Source: Streptomyces sp. NBC_01445 (GTDB lineage: Bacteria; Actinomycetota; Actinomycetes; Streptomycetales; Streptomycetaceae). Taken from it: a DNA stretch of 64,000 nucleotides. A program made the translations under genes and the position numbers. Position 1 is the stretch's first letter; each line of letters begins with the position of its first letter. Location: assembly GCF_035918235.1 (NCBI RefSeq), contig NZ_CP109485.1, forward strand, positions 8,401,001 through 8,465,000, given 5' to 3'. The notes under the pieces were generated by a model. It did not search any database. It was not told the DNA's origin and saw only the letters and a program-made list of their open reading frames with translations. This document shows, piece after piece, positions 52,903-61,775 of this stretch.

Positions 52903-53865
52903 TCAGCCCTTGCGGGTGGTGACGTTCTCGGTGAGTTGGGGGACGACGTCGAAGAGGTCGCCGACGACGCCGTAGTCGACGAGGTCGAAGATCGGGGCTT
53001 CGGCGTCCTTGTTGACCGCGACGATGGTCTTCGAGGTCTGCATGCCGGCCCGGTGCTGGATCGCGCCGGAGATCCCGTTGGCGATGTAGAGCTGCGGGGA
53101 GACACTCTTGCCGGTCTGGCCGACCTGGTTGGAGTGCGGGTACCAGCCCGCGTCGACCGCGGCGCGGGAAGCGCCGACCGCCGCGCCGAGGGAGTCGGCG
53201 AGGGCCTCGATGATCGCGAAGTTCTCGGCGCCGTTGACGCCACGTCCGCCGGAGACCACGATCGCGGCCTCGGTCAGGTCGGGACGCCCGGTCGACTCAC
53301 GCGCCGTGCGCGCGGTGACCTTCGTGCCCCTGGCCTGGTCGGAGAACGACACGTCCAGCGTCTCGACCGCACCGGCGGCCGGGGCGGACTCGACCGGGGC
53401 ACTGTTGGGCTTGACGGTGATGACCGGGGTGCCCTTGGCCACCCGGGTGGTGGTGGTGAAGGAGGCGGCGAACGCCGACTGGGTGGCGACCGGACCCGAG
53501 TCACCGGCCGTCAGGTCGGTGGCGTCGGTGATGACACCCGACCCGATCCGTACCGCCAGACGCGCCGCGATCTCCTTGCCCTCCGCCGAGGACGGCACCA
53601 GCACGGCGGCCGGGGACACCGCGTTGTAGGCGGCCTGCAGCGCATCCACCTTCGGCACGACCAGATAGTCGGCGTACTCGGACGCGTCGTGCGTGAGCAC
53701 CTTCACGGCGCCGTGTTCGGCGAGGGTCGCGGCGGTGTCGGCGGCGCCGGCACCGATCGCCAGCGCGACGGGCTCGCCCAGACGGCGGGCCAGGGTCAGC
53801 AGTTCAAGGGTGGGCTTGCGGACGGCACCGTCCACGTGATCGACGTAGACCAGAACTTCAGCCAT
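52903..53865 (-). CDS. etfA: Electron transfer flavoprotein subunit alpha
   Basis: 320 residues. The C-terminal FAD domain has the signature [20 protein letters not shown] followed by [17 protein letters not shown], and [20 protein letters not shown] near the end. With the beta subunit it accepts electrons from acyl-CoA dehydrogenases and passes them to the quinone pool. It is the second gene of the pair, 63 bases after etfB. Confidence 0.95.
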   Translation of the reverse strand: MAEVLVYVDHVDGAVRKPTLELLTLARRLGEPVALAIGAGAADTAATLAEHGAVKVLTHDASEYADYLVVPKVDALQAAYNAVSPAAVLVPSSAEGKEIAARLAVRIGSGVITDATDLTAGDSGPVATQSAFAASFTTTTRVAKGTPVITVKPNSAPVESAPAAGAVETLDVSFSDQARGTKVTARTARESTGRPDLTEAAIVVSGGRGVNGAENFAIIEALADSLGAAVGASRAAVDAGWYPHSNQVGQTGKSVSPQLYIANGISGAIQHRAGMQTSKTIVAVNKDAEAPIFDLVDYGVVGDLFDVVPQLTENVTTRKG

Positions 53866-53928
53866 GGAACTTCTTCTCTCCTGCGTGCGAAAGATGAGGA
53901 CAGAGCGGGTGATGCGAGCAGGCGGAAC

Positions 53929-54714
53929 TCAGATGAACTTCTGGCCCGCGAGGAACTCGGCGAGCTGCTTGCCGCCCTCGCCCTCGTCCTTGACGATCGT
54001 GCCCGCACTGCGCGCCGGACGCTCAGCCGCGGAATCGACCGTCGTCCAGGCACCCTCCAGGCCCACTTCCTCGGCCTCGATGTCCAGATCCGACAGGTCC
54101 CAGGAGGTGACCGGCTTCTTCTTCGCCGCCATGATCCCCTTGAACGAGGGGTAACGCGCCTCGCCCGACTGGTCGGTCACCGACACCACCGCCGGCAGGG
54201 ACGCCTCCACCTGCTCCGAGGCGGTGTCGCCGTCACGGCGCCCCTTGACCACACCGTCCTCGACCGACACCTGCGACAACAGCGTCACCTGCGGCACACC
54301 CAGACGCTCCGCCAGCAGCGCCGGCACCACACCCGCCGTGCCGTCCGTGGACGCCATACCCGAGACCACCAGATCGAAGCCGGCCTTCTCGATCGCCTTC
54401 GCCAGCACCAGCGACGTGCCCACGATGTCCGTGCCGTGCAGATCGTCGTCCTCGACATGGATCGCCTTGTCCGCGCCCATCGACAACGCCTTGCGCAACG
54501 CGTCCTTCGCGTCCTCCGGACCCACCGTCAACACGGTGATCTCCGCCTCGTCCGCCTCGTCCGCGATCTGCAACGCCTGCTCGACCGCGTACTCGTCCAG
54601 CTCCGACAGCAGCCCGTCCACATCATCACGGTCCACCGTCAGGTCATCAGCGAAATGCCGGTCCCCCGTCGCATCCGGCACATACTTCACGGTGACAACG
54701 ATCCTCAAGCTCAC
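53929..54714 (-). CDS. etfB: Electron transfer flavoprotein subunit beta
   Basis: 261 residues with the AMP-binding ETF-beta fold: IVVTVKYVPDATGDRHFADD, LDEYAVEQALQI, VVSGMASTDGTAGVVPALLA and ARYPSFKGIMAAKKKPVTSW. GTG start. It is divergent from a TetR gene 107 bases away; the gap holds a GGCACTCAGTACC site that recurs upstream of the DUF35/dehydrogenase pair, hinting at control by that TetR. Confidence 0.95.
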   Translation of the reverse strand: MSLRIVVTVKYVPDATGDRHFADDLTVDRDDVDGLLSELDEYAVEQALQIADEADEAEITVLTVGPEDAKDALRKALSMGADKAIHVEDDDLHGTDIVGTSLVLAKAIEKAGFDLVVSGMASTDGTAGVVPALLAERLGVPQVTLLSQVSVEDGVVKGRRDGDTASEQVEASLPAVVSVTDQSGEARYPSFKGIMAAKKKPVTSWDLSDLDIEAEEVGLEGAWTTVDSAAERPARSAGTIVKDEGEGGKQLAEFLAGQKFI

Positions 54715-54754
54715 GCCGGCTCTCCTACCCTGTAGTTCCTGAAAGCGACACTAT

Positions 54755-54767
54755 GGCACTCAGTACC
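54755..54767. promoter_or_regulatory. TetR-type operator between etfB and tetR
   Basis: GGCACT-C-AGTACC, a 13-bp inverted repeat with one mismatch. The perfect form GGCACTCAGTGCC is at 55559, downstream of the tetR gene. Its position is 41 bases before etfB and 54 bases before tetR. Confidence 0.7.
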
Positions 54768-54820
54768 CTCTGGCAAGGTACGTGGTGCCAGATGGGCCTC
54801 TTCGGTGTTACGTTCCCGGC

Positions 54821-55525
54821 ATGACTGAGGCGACCAGACCGGCCAAGAAAGCGCCGATGCGCGAGGTGCTCGCCGAGGCGGCGTTCCAGCTCTTCCTCGA
54901 CCGGGGTTTCGAGCAGACCACGGTCGACGACATCGTCGCCCGTGCGGGTGTCGGGCGCAGGTCGTTCTTCCGGTACTTCCCGTCCAAGGAGGACGCGGTC
55001 TTCCCGGATCACGAGCGCTGCCTCGCCGACATGACGGCGTTCCTCGAAGAGGCCGACGGCAGCGACCCGGTGGGCACCGTCTCCGACGCGGCGCGTCTCG
55101 TGCTGCGCATGTACGCGGCCAACCCCGAGTTCTCCGTGCAGCGTTATCGCCTCACGCGTGAGGTGCCGGGGCTGCGGACGTACGAGCTGTCGGTGGTACG
55201 GCGCTACGAGCGCACCCTGGCGGGCTATCTGCGGGAGCGTTTCGAGGGGGAGCGGGACGGCGCGCTGCGGGCCGAGGTGATCGCGGCGTCCGTCGTCGCC
55301 GCCCACAACAACGGGCTCCGAACCTGGCTCCGTTCGGGTGGTGAGGGAGACCCGTACGCGGCCGTGGACCACGCTCTGGGGATGGTGCGCGGTGTGTGGA
55401 GTGGCGCGGACCGGAGTGCGGCCCTGCCCGCCGCCGAGGACGAAGTCGTCGTGATGGTGGCCCCGAAGGGTGCCCCGATGTGGCAGGTCGTGCAGCGGAT
55501 CGAATCGGCCTTGGGGCAGGGCTGA
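54821..55525 (+). CDS. TetR family regulator (fatty-acid type candidate)
   Basis: 234 residues. The helix-turn-helix is MREVLAEAAFQLFLDRGFEQ, TTVDDIVARAGVGRRSFFRY and FPSKEDAVFPDHERCLAD. The ligand domain is helical and ends GAPMWQVVQRIESALGQG. The ATG at 54821 is preferred to an upstream start at 54782. Operator-like sites on both sides of the gene, before etfB and before the DUF35/3-hydroxyacyl-CoA dehydrogenase genes, suggest that it controls both acyl-CoA redox units. Confidence 0.88.
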   Translation: MTEATRPAKKAPMREVLAEAAFQLFLDRGFEQTTVDDIVARAGVGRRSFFRYFPSKEDAVFPDHERCLADMTAFLEEADGSDPVGTVSDAARLVLRMYAANPEFSVQRYRLTREVPGLRTYELSVVRRYERTLAGYLRERFEGERDGALRAEVIAASVVAAHNNGLRTWLRSGGEGDPYAAVDHALGMVRGVWSGADRSAALPAAEDEVVVMVAPKGAPMWQVVQRIESALGQG

Positions 55526-55558
55526 GGGCTCGGTCCGGGGACGCATCTGACTTGATTT

Positions 55559-55594
55559 GGCACTCAGTGCCTTTACAGCACGGAACTCAGTGCC
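55559..55594. promoter_or_regulatory. Two TetR-type operators upstream of the DUF35 gene
   Basis: GGCACTCAGTGCC (55559-55571) is a perfect inverted repeat around one C. GGAACTCAGTGCC (55582-55594) repeats it with one mismatch, 23 bases on. They match the site at 54755 upstream of the TetR gene. Confidence 0.78.
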
Positions 55595-55658
55595 ATACGG
55601 TGCGGAGGCGCCGACGCGATGGTGCGGCGCATCAGAGCCGAGCGCAGGGGGCCGAGCC

Positions 55659-56078
55659 GTGTCCGAGACAGCAACAGCAACCCACACCGCGCCGATCGGG
55701 CACGACGTGTCCCACGCCGCGCCGACCGGCCCCGACGGGACCGGCCTGACGATCCAGCGCTGCCGATGGTGCGGCACCGCCTCGTTCCGGCGGCTGCTGT
55801 GTCCGGTGTGCGCGTCGAGCGATCTGCAGGCCGAACACAGCGACGGTCTTGGCGTCGTCGTGCAGTCCAGCGTCGTGAACCGGTACACGGGGACGGCGCG
55901 AAACGAGTCCCTCGTCCGCTTCCCCGAAGGCTTCGTGTTCCGGTGCCGCGTCGTCGGCGCGGCACCGAACCTGGTGTGGATCGGCGCCCGGGTGCGACCC
56001 GTGGCCGGCAGCGACCCCGACGCCGGGGAAGTGGTCTTCGAGCTGTGCGACACGGGTGGACGCACCGACTGGCAGTGA
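55659..56078 (+). CDS. Zn-ribbon/OB-fold protein (DUF35 family)
   Basis: 139 residues. A rubredoxin-like zinc ribbon (Cys35, Cys38, Cys48, Cys51 in IQRCRWCGT and RRLLCPVCASS) leads into an OB-fold that starts at VVVQSSVVNRYTG and contains VRFPEGFVFRCRVVGAAPNL. DUF35 proteins usually assist thiolase or acyl-CoA-handling enzymes. Here the partner at hand is a 3-hydroxyacyl-CoA dehydrogenase, and no thiolase is adjacent. The GTG start has AGGGGG upstream. The gene lies downstream of two TetR-type sites. Confidence 0.85.
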   Translation: MSETATATHTAPIGHDVSHAAPTGPDGTGLTIQRCRWCGTASFRRLLCPVCASSDLQAEHSDGLGVVVQSSVVNRYTGTARNESLVRFPEGFVFRCRVVGAAPNLVWIGARVRPVAGSDPDAGEVVFELCDTGGRTDWQ

Positions 56079-56144
56079 CTCTGCCGTATTGCGACAACGG
56101 GTGGCCCGGCAACCGCGGGCGGCCGTAAGAGAGGACGATTTTCG

Positions 56145-57008
56145 ATGCGTGAGTTCGGCAGAGTGGGCGTGGTGGGCTGCGGCCTGATGGGATCGGGCAT
56201 CGCGGAGGTCTGCGCCCGCGCCGGTCTCGACGTCCTGGTCGCCGAGCGCGGCGAAGAGGCGCTTGCGGCGGGCCGGTCCCGTATCGTCACGTCCCTCGAC
56301 CGCGGCCTGCGCAGCGGCAAGTTGAGCGCGGACGAGCGCGAAGCCGCCCTCGCCAGGCTGGAGTTCACCACCGACCTCGACGAGTTCGCCGACCGTGACC
56401 TGGTCGTCGAGGCCGTCGCCGAGCAGCCCGACGTGAAGACCGCCGTGTTCAAGGAGCTCGACCGGGTGCTCGGGGGCGGGGACGCGATCATCGCCTCCAA
56501 CACCTCCTCCATCCCGATCATCGACCTCGCCGCGGTCACCTCGCGCCCCCAGCAGGTCGTCGGCGTCCACTTCTTCAACCCCGTCCCCGTACAGCGTCTC
56601 GTCGAGGTCATCCCGACGCAGCTCACCGCGCAGAGCGTCACCGACGCGGTGACGGACTTCGCTGAGCGGCGGCTCGGCAAGACCGTCGTCCACGCCCAGG
56701 ACCGGGCGGGCTTCGTCGTCAACGCCCTGCTGATCCCGTACCTCGTCTCCGCCGTCAGGATGCTGGAGTCGGGGGCCGCGTCCGCCGAGGACATCGACAA
56801 CGGCATGGTGCTCGGCTGCGCGCATCCCATGGGCCCGCTGCGCCTCCTCGACCTCATCGGCCTCGACACGGCGCAGTCCATCGCGGAGTCGATGTACGAC
56901 GAGTTCAAGGAGCCGCTGTACGCGCCCCCGCCGCTGCTGCGCCGCATGGTCGCCGCGGGCGCGCTCGGCCGGAAGTCGGGGCGCGGCTTCTACGCGTACG
57001 ACAGCTGA
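56145..57008 (+). CDS. 3-hydroxybutyryl-CoA / 3-hydroxyacyl-CoA dehydrogenase
   Basis: 287 residues. N-terminal NAD fold: VGVVGCGLMGSGIAEVCARA. Catalytic His142 lies in GVHFFNPVPVQRLVEVIPTQ, with Glu a few residues on and Asn near DRAGFVVNALLIPYL. C-terminal: GCAHPMGPLRLLDLIGLD. It oxidises 3-hydroxyacyl-CoA with NAD(P)+. GAGAGG lies upstream of the ATG. It probably shares control with the DUF35 gene 66 bases upstream. Confidence 0.92.
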   Translation: MREFGRVGVVGCGLMGSGIAEVCARAGLDVLVAERGEEALAAGRSRIVTSLDRGLRSGKLSADEREAALARLEFTTDLDEFADRDLVVEAVAEQPDVKTAVFKELDRVLGGGDAIIASNTSSIPIIDLAAVTSRPQQVVGVHFFNPVPVQRLVEVIPTQLTAQSVTDAVTDFAERRLGKTVVHAQDRAGFVVNALLIPYLVSAVRMLESGAASAEDIDNGMVLGCAHPMGPLRLLDLIGLDTAQSIAESMYDEFKEPLYAPPPLLRRMVAAGALGRKSGRGFYAYDS

Positions 57009-57029
57009 GCCGGGCGCACTCGGCGCCGG

Positions 57030-58292
57030 TCAGAAGTCGACGGGGTCCCGGATCAGCGGGCACGTCATGCAGTGTCCGCCGCCTCGGCCGCGGCCGAGTT
57101 CCGCGCCGACGATGGTGATGACCTCGACGCCCGCCTTGCGCAGCAGGGTGTTCGTCTGGGTGTTGCGGTCGTACGTGACGACGACGCCCGGTTCGACCGC
57201 GACGGCGTTGTTGCCGCTGTCCCACTGCTGGCGCTCGGAGGCGTAGACGTCGCCGCCGGTCTCGATGACGCGCAGTGCGCCGAGGCCGAGCGCCTTCGCC
57301 ACGACGTCGACGAACGGGCGCGAGCCTTCGTCGGCGATGTGGAGGCCGGACGGATCGCTGCCGGGGCGCAGCGTGAAGGTGTGGACGGCGTCCATGATGG
57401 CCGGGTAGAGCGTGACGATGTCGCGGTCGGCGAAGGTGAAGACGGTGTCCAGGTGCATGGCGGAGCGCAGCTTCGGCATACCGGCGACGATGACCTGCTC
57501 CGCAGCGCCGTTCCTGAAGAGTTCGGCCGCCACCTGAGTGATCGCCTGCCGTGAGGTGCGCTCGCTCATGCCCATCAGGACGACCCCGTTGCCCACGGGC
57601 ATGATGTCGCCGCCCTCGAACGTGGCCTGGCCCCAGTCCCGTTCGGGGTCCCCCCACCACACGGTGGAGCCCATGAAGTCGGGGTGGAACGCGTAGATCG
57701 CCTTCATCAGCAGGGTCTCGTCGTGGCGTGCGGGCCAGTACAGCGGGTTGAGGGTGACGCCCTCGTACAGCCAGCAGGTGGTGTCGCGGGTGTAGAGGGT
57801 GTTGGGCAGGGGCGGCATGAGGTACTCGCGTACGCCCGTCGACTCGCGGACCAGGGCGACGTAGTCGGAGCGGAACTCGTCCGGCAGGTCGGTGGTGGCA
57901 AGCCCGCCGACCAGATACTCGGTGAGACGGTGCGGGCTGAGCTCGTCGAGGAAGGCCCGGGTGTCGTCCATGAGGCCGAGACCGACCTCGTTCGCGACGA
58001 TCTTGCGGTCCAGGAGCCAGGCCTTCGCCTCGGGGATCAGCATGGTCTCGGCGAGGAGTTCGTGCAGTTCTACGACGTCGACGCCGCGCCCTCGCAGCTT
58101 GTTGACGAAGTCGGCGTGGTCGCGCTGGGCGTTCTCCACCCACATCACGTCGTCGAAGAGGAGGTCGTCGGAGTTGGTCGGGGTGAGCCTGCGGTGGGCG
58201 AGGCCGGGCGCGCAGACCAGGACCTTGCGCAGCGTGCCGACCTCGGAGTAGACGCCGAGCGCCGGCTCGGCCGTGGTGTCGTTGCTGGTCAC
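57030..58292 (-). CDS. arcA: Arginine deiminase
   Basis: 420-residue guanidino-group hydrolase. Catalytic Cys408 is in [14 protein letters not shown] at the C-terminus. Earlier blocks: [40 protein letters not shown] and [20 protein letters not shown], covering the Asp/Glu/His core. It converts arginine to citrulline and ammonia. GTG start. The antiporter gene lies 40 bases upstream on the same strand, so the two form an operon; no ornithine carbamoyltransferase or carbamate kinase is beside them. Confidence 0.95.
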   Translation of the reverse strand: MTSNDTTAEPALGVYSEVGTLRKVLVCAPGLAHRRLTPTNSDDLLFDDVMWVENAQRDHADFVNKLRGRGVDVVELHELLAETMLIPEAKAWLLDRKIVANEVGLGLMDDTRAFLDELSPHRLTEYLVGGLATTDLPDEFRSDYVALVRESTGVREYLMPPLPNTLYTRDTTCWLYEGVTLNPLYWPARHDETLLMKAIYAFHPDFMGSTVWWGDPERDWGQATFEGGDIMPVGNGVVLMGMSERTSRQAITQVAAELFRNGAAEQVIVAGMPKLRSAMHLDTVFTFADRDIVTLYPAIMDAVHTFTLRPGSDPSGLHIADEGSRPFVDVVAKALGLGALRVIETGGDVYASERQQWDSGNNAVAVEPGVVVTYDRNTQTNTLLRKAGVEVITIVGAELGRGRGGGHCMTCPLIRDPVDF

Positions 58293-58332
58293 GATGTGCC
58301 TTTCCAGGGAGTCGGTGCGACGGGCGGGCCGG

Positions 58333-59793
58333 TCAGAGGCTGATCCAGCCGGCCGCCAGGGCGATGACGCCGAGGACCGCTCCGGCCACGGACACCGCGA
58401 GGATGACGAGTTCGGTGGGGGAGAACAGGCGTCTGCCCTGTTCGCGGCGGGCCATCACGAAGAGGACGGTGGCGGGCGCGTAGATGATGAGGGACACCAG
58501 GACGAACTTCACCCCGGCCGCGTAGAGAAGGAACGCCGTGTAGACGGTCGCGATGACCGCCACGACGAGTTCGCCGCGCGAGTCGCGGGCCCCGGCGGTC
58601 AGTTCGTCCGGCCGCAGCGCGATCTTCACGGCGAACGCGGCGGCCAGCAGGAACGGGATCAGCGACAGGGCGCTGGTCAGATCGAGCGCGAAGTTGAACG
58701 CGTCGTCCGAGAACGAGGTGATGACCAGGACGACCTGGGAGAGGGCCGTGGTCATCACAAGTGCGGGCACGGGCACGTCGGTGTGGTTCGTACGGGCCAG
58801 GAACCGCGGCATGTCCTTGTCCCTGGCGGCGACGAGGAGGACCTCGGCCGACATCAGCGTCCACGCGAGATAGGCGCCGAGCACGGAGATGATCAGGCCG
58901 ACGCTGACGAACACCTTGCCCCAGGTGCCGACCGCCTCCTCGAGAACGCCCGCCATGGACGGCTGGCGCAGCTCGGCGATCTCGCTCATCGGCAGGATGC
59001 CGTACGACACGATCGTGACGGAGGCGAAGACGGCGAAGACGCTCAGGAAACCCAGGACGGTCGCGCGGCCGACGTCCTCGCGGCGTTTGGCGTGGCGGGA
59101 GTAGACGCTCGCGCCCTCGACGCCGAGGAACACGAAGACCGTCGCCAGCATCGTCCCTCTGACCTGGGAGAACAGTGAGCCCGCATAGTCGGCGCCGCCG
59201 AAGTTCTCCGCGAAGACGTGCGGCTTGAGGCAGAACAGGGCCAGCACGACGAAGACGAGGATCGGCACGACCTTCGCGACGGTGACGACGCGGTTGATCG
59301 TGGCCGCTTCCTTGACCCCTCGCCGGATCAGGAAGAAGAACGCCCACAGCCCTGCCGAGGACAGGATGATCGCGAGGGCGGTGTCGCCGTCGCCGAGGGC
59401 GGGGGCGATCGCGCCGATGGTCGACATGATCAGCACCCAGTACGTCACATTGCCGACGCACGCGCTGGCCCAGTAGCCGAAGGCCGAGAAGAAGCCCAGA
59501 TATTCGCCGAACCCGGCCTTGGCGTACGCGTACACGCCGGCGTCCAGATCGGGCCTGCGGACGGCGAGCGTCTGGAAGACGAAGGCGAGCATCAGCATGC
59601 CGGTGCCGGCGATGGCCCACGCGATCAGGGCGCCGGCCACGCCGGTCTCCTGCGCGAAGCGGCTCGGCAGGGAGAAGACGCCGGCGCCGACCATGGATCC
59701 GACGACCATCGTCGTCAGCGTGAGGAGGGTCAGCTTGGCTGTGGGCGACTGCTCGGGCTGGTCGGCGGAAAGGGTGCCTTCTGCCTGCGTCAT
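58333..59793 (-). CDS. arcD: Basic amino acid antiporter (APC family, arginine:ornithine type)
   Basis: 486 residues with about 12-13 membrane helices. The APC signature [20 protein letters not shown] is in helix 1, and [20 protein letters not shown] and [20 protein letters not shown] are typical of arginine/agmatine/ornithine antiporters. It precedes arcA on the same strand and probably imports arginine in exchange for ornithine or citrulline. No carbamoyltransferase is adjacent, so the exported partner is uncertain. Confidence 0.9.
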   Translation of the reverse strand: MTQAEGTLSADQPEQSPTAKLTLLTLTTMVVGSMVGAGVFSLPSRFAQETGVAGALIAWAIAGTGMLMLAFVFQTLAVRRPDLDAGVYAYAKAGFGEYLGFFSAFGYWASACVGNVTYWVLIMSTIGAIAPALGDGDTALAIILSSAGLWAFFFLIRRGVKEAATINRVVTVAKVVPILVFVVLALFCLKPHVFAENFGGADYAGSLFSQVRGTMLATVFVFLGVEGASVYSRHAKRREDVGRATVLGFLSVFAVFASVTIVSYGILPMSEIAELRQPSMAGVLEEAVGTWGKVFVSVGLIISVLGAYLAWTLMSAEVLLVAARDKDMPRFLARTNHTDVPVPALVMTTALSQVVLVITSFSDDAFNFALDLTSALSLIPFLLAAAFAVKIALRPDELTAGARDSRGELVVAVIATVYTAFLLYAAGVKFVLVSLIIYAPATVLFVMARREQGRRLFSPTELVILAVSVAGAVLGVIALAAGWISL

Positions 59794-59977
59794 GTCTTCC
59801 TCTGGCCGTGGGGCGTTGGAACCGGCAGAGGACGACCATATTCGCTAAATGTCTTGTATCTCCCATTGAGGGGTTGGGGTGGCAAGGGGAGTAGTGCCGC
59901 GCGCCGAACGGGAAATTCGGGCATATCGTGCATCGAGGAAGCCTTGTGAAGCCTCACGCCTTTGGAAAGGCGCTCCC

Positions 59978-61069
59978 ATGCAGCCCGAACTGACCCCCGC
60001 CGTGCTGGCGTCGCTGCGCCGGCCCCGGCACTATCCGGCGGTGTCGGTCCTTGTGCCCACGCACCGGCGGAAGCCGGACAACGCGCAGGACCCCATCCGG
60101 CTGCGCAATCTCCTGGCCGAGGCCGCCAACGAGCTGAAGGCCGATCCCGCGGTGAGCCCGGAGCGCCGCCAGGACATCGTCGAGCAGCTGGATCTGGCGC
60201 TCGCGGAGATCGACCTCGACCACGCCGAGGACGGTCTGGCGATCTTCGCCTCGCCGGGCGAGCACCACGTGTGGTCGCTGCCGCGCACCGTCCCCGAACG
60301 GGTCGTGCTCGCCGACACGTATCTGACCCGCAATCTCGTCGCCGCGTACAGCGCCGAACAGCCCTACTGGGTCCTCGCCGTCTCGGCGGACCGTGCCGCT
60401 CTGTGGAAGGGCGACGCGCGGCGCCTCGTGGAGCAGCACACGGCAGGATTCCCGCTGACCCGGAGCCTCGACGCCCCTGACGCCGAGCGCAAGCAGCGCG
60501 TCGGGGACCTGCCGAGCACCTACCGCGACGAGCAGACCCGCCAGTTCCTCCGGCAGGTCGACACGGCGCTCGACGAAGCCCTCGCTCCCACCGCGCGGCT
60601 GTACGTCGCCGGTGAGCAGGAGGCCGTCACCCTGCTGAACGAGGTCGGAACGGCCACCGAGCACGCCGTCCCCGTGGCCCACGGCGGACTCGCGAACGCC
60701 GATGCGGAGGCGGTGCGGGAGGCGGTGCGGCCCGCCGTCACCGCTCAGGAGCAGCAGAGTGTGGCCGCCACCATGGCGGACATCGAGCGTGCGCGGGGCT
60801 GGAAGGAGTTCGCCGCGGGCGTGGACGAGGTGTGGGAGCACGTCGCCGCCGGGCGGGTCCGTGCACTGGTCGTCGAAGAGCATTTCCGCACCACCGTCCG
60901 GCAGGCCGGCGACCACCTGGTCCCGGCCGAGCCCGGCGACCTGGACGCCCACGACGACATCGTCGACGAGATCGTCGAACGGGCCCTGGAGACGGGCGCC
61001 GAGGTGCGCTTCGTCCCTGACGGAACCCTCCCGGACGAGTCGGGAATCGTCGGAATCATGCGCTACTGA
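59978..61069 (+). CDS. baeRF3 domain protein (bacterial release-factor-like family 3)
   Basis: 363 residues with the layout of baeRF3/Vms1-like proteins, bacterial relatives of eRF1. An N-terminal VSVLVPTHRRKPDNAQDPIR is followed by a long helix (ERRQDIVEQLDLALAEIDLD), the GLAIFASPGEHHVWSLPRTV strand block, and PYWVLAVSADRAALWKGDAR. A C-terminal L7Ae/Pelota-like region has GRVRALVVEEHFRTTVRQAG. The family may act at the ribosome in stress, but no substrate is known. The ATG at 59978 follows GGAAAGG. A gene for a small exported protein follows after 36 bases. Confidence 0.8.
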   Translation: MQPELTPAVLASLRRPRHYPAVSVLVPTHRRKPDNAQDPIRLRNLLAEAANELKADPAVSPERRQDIVEQLDLALAEIDLDHAEDGLAIFASPGEHHVWSLPRTVPERVVLADTYLTRNLVAAYSAEQPYWVLAVSADRAALWKGDARRLVEQHTAGFPLTRSLDAPDAERKQRVGDLPSTYRDEQTRQFLRQVDTALDEALAPTARLYVAGEQEAVTLLNEVGTATEHAVPVAHGGLANADAEAVREAVRPAVTAQEQQSVAATMADIERARGWKEFAAGVDEVWEHVAAGRVRALVVEEHFRTTVRQAGDHLVPAEPGDLDAHDDIVDEIVERALETGAEVRFVPDGTLPDESGIVGIMRY

Positions 61070-61105
61070 GCCAGAGCTTTCGGATAGATGCAAGGAGACG
61101 TCTGA

Positions 61106-61750
61106 ATGAGTGCCGGTCCCTCCGGGAAGAAGCCAGCGTCGCGTCGGCGGCGGTCCATGACGGCCGTCCTGGCCGTGCTCGCTGCCACGACAAGCGCCGC
61201 GGCCCTCGTGTCGTGCAGCACGGACAGCGGCAACGGCAGTTCGTCGAGCGTCAGCCCGCGCCCTACACCCCCCAATACGGCTTCCTTCTCGGGCACCCCG
61301 CCCTCCGCGATGGCGTCGGCCGCCGAGTCTGCCGTCGCCTCCGCGAAGGCGGAGGCCTCGGCGGCGGCGAGCTCCGCGTCGGCCAGGGCCTCCGAGTTCG
61401 AGGCGTCCGTGTCGGCCGAGGTGGAACGGGCCAACGCCGCGGCCGCCAGCGAACTCCTGAAGGTCAAGGGCCAGGGCAACGCCATGGCCGATGTCGCCCT
61501 CACCGGGAAGCCGCGGTCCCAGACGGGCGGCGTGTTCGCCGTCGTCGTCAACATCACCAACCGCACCGACAAGAAGGCTTCCTACGCCGTGCAGGTCGAT
61601 TTCAAGGACGCCGACGGCAAGGTCGTAGAGACCCGGTACGTCGGCGCGGAGAACCTCGACCCCGGCGAGCGGGCCCAGCCCCTGGCCATCAGCCGCAAGC
61701 CCCCGGAGATGAAGCTGACCGCGAAGATCGCCAAGGCGCAGCGGTACTGA
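61106..61750 (+). CDS. Lipoprotein with FxLYD-like domain
   Basis: 214 residues. A signal ending ALVSC (Cys near 37) gives a lipoprotein. An Ala/Ser/Glu-rich stretch (AESAVASAKAEASAAASSAS) forms a likely helical stalk. The C-terminal part (about 115-205) is beta-rich: VFAVVVNITNRTDKKASYAV, FKDADGKVVETRYVGAENLD, PGERAQPLAISRK, which fits FxLYD-type domains. Function is unknown; it is probably at the cell surface. AAGGAG lies before the ATG. It may be transcribed with the baeRF3-like gene. Confidence 0.8.
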   Translation: MSAGPSGKKPASRRRRSMTAVLAVLAATTSAAALVSCSTDSGNGSSSSVSPRPTPPNTASFSGTPPSAMASAAESAVASAKAEASAAASSASARASEFEASVSAEVERANAAAASELLKVKGQGNAMADVALTGKPRSQTGGVFAVVVNITNRTDKKASYAVQVDFKDADGKVVETRYVGAENLDPGERAQPLAISRKPPEMKLTAKIAKAQRY

Positions 61751-61775
61751 GGGCGCAGCGTAACCGAGAAGCGTC

